This document shows, piece after piece, positions 61,086 to 64,000 of a stretch of DNA of 64,000 nt. The position numbers and the translations under genes are program-made. The notes beneath the pieces are model-generated. The model made no database searches. It was not told where the DNA came from and saw only the letters and a list, made by a program, of their open reading frames with translations. The stretch comes from Massilia aurea (GTDB lineage: Bacteria; Pseudomonadota; Gammaproteobacteria; Burkholderiales; Burkholderiaceae_D), in contig NZ_JACHBX010000003.1 of NCBI RefSeq assembly GCF_014200505.1, positions 666,423 through 730,422 on the forward strand. The letters are read 5' to 3'. Position 1 is the stretch's first letter; every line of letters starts with the position of its first letter.

Positions 61086-61111
61086 AGACCAAACACGCAA
61101 AGCGATCTGAC

Positions 61112-62140
61112 ATGAAAAAATTATTGCCCACTTCAACCGCCGGTAGTCTGCCGAAACCCGCCTGGCTCGCAGAGCCAGAAACCCTTTGGTCGCCCTGGAA
61201 ATTACAGAACGAGGAACTGGTGGAGGGCAAACAGGATGCATTGCGCCTGTCACTCGAAGACCAGCAACAGACAGGCATCGATATCGTCAGCGATGGCGAG
61301 CAGACGCGCCAGCATTTCGTCACGACCTTCATCGAACACCTGAGCGGTGTCGACTTCGAAAAGCGCGAGACGGTCAGGATCCGCAATCGTTACGATGCCA
61401 GCGTCCCGACCGTGGTTGGCGCCGTGAGCCGACCGAAGCCCGTATTCGCCGATGATGCCAAATTCTTGCGTCAGCAGACGGACAAGCCGATCAAATGGGC
61501 CCTGCCCGGCCCGATGACCATGATCGACACGCTCTACGACAGCCACTACAAAAGCCGTGAAAAGCTGGCCTGGGAATTTGCAAAAATCCTGAACCAGGAA
61601 GCGCGCGAGCTGGAAGCGGCCGGTGTCGACATCATCCAGTTCGACGAACCGGCCTTCAATGTGTTTTTCGATGAAGTCAACGACTGGGGCATCGCCACGC
61701 TGGAGCGGGCAATCGAAGGCCTCAAATGCGAAACGGCGGTCCACATCTGCTACGGCTACGGCATCAAGGCCAATACGGACTGGAAAAAGACGCTGGGATC
61801 GGAGTGGCGCCAGTACGAATCCATCTTTCCGCAGCTGCAAAAATCGAACATCGATATCGTCTCGCTGGAATGCCACAACTCGCATGTCCCGATGGATTTG
61901 CTGGAACTCATTCGCGGCAAGAAAGTGATGGTCGGCGCCATTGACGTGGCCAGCAATATTATCGAAACGCCGGAAGAAGTTGCCAACACCTTGCGCAAGG
62001 CGCTGAAGTTCGTCGACGCCGACAAGCTGTGCCCTTGCACCAATTGCGGAATGGCGCCGTTGTCGCGGCACGTCGCAAAAGCCAAGCTTGCTGCGCTGAA
62101 CGCGGGCGCAGAGATCATTCGGCGGGAACTGTCAGCCTGA
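61112..62140 (+). CDS. mesD: MesD-type core methionine synthase (folate-independent)
   Basis: The 342-residue enzyme corresponds to the C-terminal catalytic half of MetE alone. The zinc/homocysteine ligands are all present: His211 and Cys213 (V-H-I-C-Y-G), Glu253 (L-E-C-H-N-S) and Cys312 (C-T-N-C-G-M). The N-terminal MetE half, which helps bind methyl-tetrahydrofolate, is missing, in agreement with folate-independent methionine synthases. With the adjacent MesX gene the best call is MesD; the methyl donor of this family was unknown to the best of my knowledge. No metE or metH is in the window. A hairpin at 62171 may end the operon. Confidence 0.92.
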   Translation: MKKLLPTSTAGSLPKPAWLAEPETLWSPWKLQNEELVEGKQDALRLSLEDQQQTGIDIVSDGEQTRQHFVTTFIEHLSGVDFEKRETVRIRNRYDASVPTVVGAVSRPKPVFADDAKFLRQQTDKPIKWALPGPMTMIDTLYDSHYKSREKLAWEFAKILNQEARELEAAGVDIIQFDEPAFNVFFDEVNDWGIATLERAIEGLKCETAVHICYGYGIKANTDWKKTLGSEWRQYESIFPQLQKSNIDIVSLECHNSHVPMDLLELIRGKKVMVGAIDVASNIIETPEEVANTLRKALKFVDADKLCPCTNCGMAPLSRHVAKAKLAALNAGAEIIRRELSA

Positions 62141-62170
62141 TCCAGGTGACGTTGCAGGGCCATGCAGGCC

Positions 62171-62197
62171 GAATGTAGACAGTGCAATCCTACATTC
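62171..62197 (+). terminator. Weak hairpin after mesD
   Basis: GAATGTAG and CTACATTC pair over eight bases around an eleven-base loop, with no T-run. It may be a terminator or a regulatory site for the next small gene. Confidence 0.35.
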
Positions 62198-62274
62198 ATG
62201 CCAGCCACGGGACTATTCGTGTGCTGAAGATACCTGACTATCATGAGGCCATATTTCATGACGAGGAGATCAGC

Positions 62275-62463
62275 ATGGCCATGCAAAATGAAGACAATGA
62301 CGTCAACGCACATCGTGATCAGCCGCGTATGGGTGACGGCACAGGCAACGACGACGCCGCAGGCGAGCCGGCCACAACTGAAGACGACCAGCAGGCCGCG
62401 ATGCCGCCGAGTGAGACTGACGACGACCAGTATGACCAGGGGACCGTGAAGCGCGAAAGCTGA
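62275..62463 (+). CDS. Small acidic hydrophilic protein
   Basis: The 62-residue protein is rich in Asp, Glu, Gln and Asn, with no hydrophobic core, signal peptide or membrane segment, and is probably disordered. GAGGAGA lies at a good distance before the ATG at 62275, which supports translation. No family is recognised and no role can be given. It is on the mesXD strand, 134 bases downstream. Confidence 0.55.
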   Translation: MAMQNEDNDVNAHRDQPRMGDGTGNDDAAGEPATTEDDQQAAMPPSETDDDQYDQGTVKRES

Positions 62464-62533
62464 GCGTGGTTATTCAGATTGTGGCGGCCTCATGGCCGCT
62501 ACCCGGCGCGTGTAGCGGCATCGGCAGGGCCGG

Positions 62534-62611
62534 TCACCTGCCCGGCGCGTCGTCAGTTATCAGACAGTGATCCGGATCCTGCAGCAACTGGTACATCACA
62601 TAGGCAGCATA
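62534..62611 (-). pseudogene. Degenerate copy of the 3' end of the gene at the right window edge
   Basis: On the reverse strand the last 23 codons read Y-A-A-Y-V-M-Y-Q-L-L-Q-D-P-D-H-C-L-I-T-D-D-A-P-G-R and stop. They match the C-terminus encoded at 63908-64000 with a few changes; 34 consecutive bases (62566-62599) are identical to 63940-63973. No start or upstream match is found, so this is a leftover fragment from a duplication or recombination. Confidence 0.7.
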
Positions 62612-62681
62612 GCCCACTCCTGCAAGTAGATCGCAGTTCTAAGCACTTCTGAAACGTCGAATCTGTTTAGAATCGCGCTAG

Positions 62682-62963
62682 CTATCTCTTGTTGATTTCA
62701 TCGGCTGTCAATGGCTTCACGTCAATAATGCCCCTGGCACTGTGGGTAATCGCGTTAGCAGCGCTCCTGGCATTGACGCAGTTTGGCGTGTTTGCCATTT
62801 CTCCCGGATTGTCCTTGCACTTGGCGAGCACCTCCAGGCGCTTGACTTTATTGGCTTTGTACCAATCCACCGTCTGTACAATGTCGACAGGCTTTTCTTC
62901 TTTGCACCCGCTTAGGATTGAAAGAATGGCCACTAAAGTCATTGAAATTAAAGGCTTTTTCAT
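62682..62963 (-). CDS. EexN-family lipoprotein
   Basis: The 93-residue protein has a signal peptide with lipobox L17-S-G-C20 and a mature part with V-D-W-Y-K-A-N, L-A-K-C-K-D-N-P-G and P-N-C-V-N-A, the pattern of EexN entry-exclusion lipoproteins. On conjugative plasmids such proteins stop a cell from receiving the same plasmid again. No other transfer gene is present, so its function here is open. The base composition is clearly more AT-rich than the chromosome around it. Confidence 0.75.
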   Translation of the reverse strand: MKKPLISMTLVAILSILSGCKEEKPVDIVQTVDWYKANKVKRLEVLAKCKDNPGEMANTPNCVNARSAANAITHSARGIIDVKPLTADEINKR

Positions 62964-63907
62964 CGTAGATTTGTTAAATTAAAAAAAGAAACTTGCTTCA
63001 ATGCTGTTAGCCGTCGGGCAGAACATAGCAAGCTATTAAACAGCGAATAAAATTGATTGCGCGACCGAAAAATTGCGAAACCAGGTTCGCGCTTGGCCGA
63101 ACTTGGCAAATTGGGTAATCTTAGCAGGTTGCCGAGGTGAAAAAGTCACAGACTGTCTCGACAGGCATGAACATACCCATTTCAGACATTGGCGGCTATG
63201 AGAAAAACGGCGTGGATCGAACGCGTTGATGACTTCTGTTTAGTGTCGTCAGCCGTTGTAGCCGGTCACAATCGGGGTCATACAATCGCACAATCGCGAT
63301 CAGGCCTGACATTCAGACATGAGTTCAACACTAGGTCTATCTGTGACAGCCCTCGTGGAGGGTCCGATGAATAGACGAGGTCCAAATATCAGACCTTACC
63401 CTCACATTCTTGACCCTCACATTCTTTACGCGGAGCCGGACTGCTATTCAGAAATGGTGGAAGTCCATCCACTGTCTGCCCGTAAGTGCAAAGGCAGTGT
63501 GGCTATTACATGTGCCGGACCTTCCACATCCCAAGAAAAAATGCAGCAACCGCAACCGTTCATCTCGGACACGTATGACAAATTTTCTTTGTTGTGTTCG
63601 ACCCACGATTCAGCTTCGTCGACTTCGCCTGCCGTGTCGACGGAAGCGCAGATTGATGCACGCGTTTTCATACTTGAAACCTAAAAAGAGAGGAATTGAG
63701 GCCATACGCGAGTCTGCGTCTGGTCGCTCTCGGTCGTCGAAACCAACACAGTACACTAAGGAGATGCCAACCCAATTACCAGAGGTTTCGTAAAATTTCA
63801 AATAGCAAGATATTCAAGTTAGCTTTGAAATCGACTTGTGCGGCTGACGGAAAACTTCAGACCGGTTTCTACCCGAGAGGCAGATGCAACCGCCTCCGCA
63901 GCATCCA
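62964..63907. other. AT-richer stretch without a confident gene
   Basis: This 940-base stretch is lower in GC than the rest of the window. Its open frames (longest 121 codons at 63319-63684) have no ribosome site, no known motifs and atypical composition. A 14-base direct repeat ACCCTCACATTCTT occurs at 63398-63411 and 63413-63426. It looks like decayed accessory DNA. Confidence 0.5.
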
Positions 63908-64000
63908 TTATCCGCCCGGCGCGTCGTCAGCCGTCGGCCAGTGATCCGGATCCTGCAGCAACTGGTACATCACGTACGCATCGATATAGCCCAGGCGCTT
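63908..64000 (-). CDS. C-terminal end of an unidentified gene (cut by the window)
   Basis: The reverse strand is open from the window edge to a TAA at 63908 and encodes 30 residues containing G-Y-I-D-A-Y-V-M-Y-Q-L-L-Q-D-P-D-H-W-P. The match with the fragment at 62534-62611 in the same reading frame indicates that this is a real coding sequence. The family cannot be named from so short a piece. Confidence 0.6.
   Translation of the reverse strand, partial: KRLGYIDAYVMYQLLQDPDHWPTADDAPGG

Noticed and set aside
63319..63684. A 121-codon forward open frame in the AT-rich stretch
   Set aside because: It has no ribosome site, no motif, and a composition unlike a gene; overlapping frames of similar length exist in other phases.

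Overview
The window looks like a chromosomal segment of a high-GC betaproteobacterium of the Oxalobacteraceae (Massilia/Telluria/Duganella/Janthinobacterium group). The clues are a beta-type holC neighbourhood, an EVE gene - 6S RNA - zapA block, a small Trp-rich protein, a PEP-CTERM protein, and TonB-dependent receptors of the Xanthomonas/Caulobacter type. The species assignment is inference. The window opens inside prlC and closes inside an unidentified reverse-strand gene.

Region 1 (1-24.5 kb) is mostly housekeeping and redox. In order it holds prlC, holC and an overlapping small acidic protein, an H-NS-like protein, an NHL-repeat protein with an M23-type peptidase domain, a SIMPL protein, a CHAD protein, and an ABC substrate-binding protein. 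Next come katG, a short BLUF photoreceptor, and a ferredoxin-bluB pair with an intact IS1595-type element just upstream. A cytochrome c, a LysR regulator and lgt follow. They precede an overlapping three-gene operon (triheme cytochrome, [2Fe-2S] subunit, molybdopterin subunit), an EVE-TauE pair, 6S RNA, zapA with a zapB-like gene, and groES-groEL with a CIRCE operator.

Region 2 (24.5-58.9 kb) is dominated by a large starch/malto-oligosaccharide utilisation locus. Two TonB-dependent receptors would import glucans across the outer membrane. A SusA-like GH13 enzyme, a MalS-like alpha-amylase, a pullulanase and a putative six-hairpin glycosidase, all with signal peptides, would cut them. An MFS sugar transporter would carry maltose or short dextrins inward. 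A cytoplasmic alpha-glucosidase, two paralogous glucokinase-RpiR fusion proteins and phosphoglucomutase would feed glucose into metabolism. A POT-family transporter, an alpha/beta hydrolase, a diguanylate cyclase and a DEAD-box helicase are interspersed, together with three REP-like inverted repeat pairs.

Region 3 (58.9-64 kb) has a lipid-kinase-like gene. It is followed by a two-gene unit matching MesX (DUF1852) and MesD, a folate-independent methionine synthase system. The last 1.9 kb is AT-richer accessory DNA. It carries an EexN-like lipoprotein and two direct copies of the 3' end of one gene, one of them degenerate.
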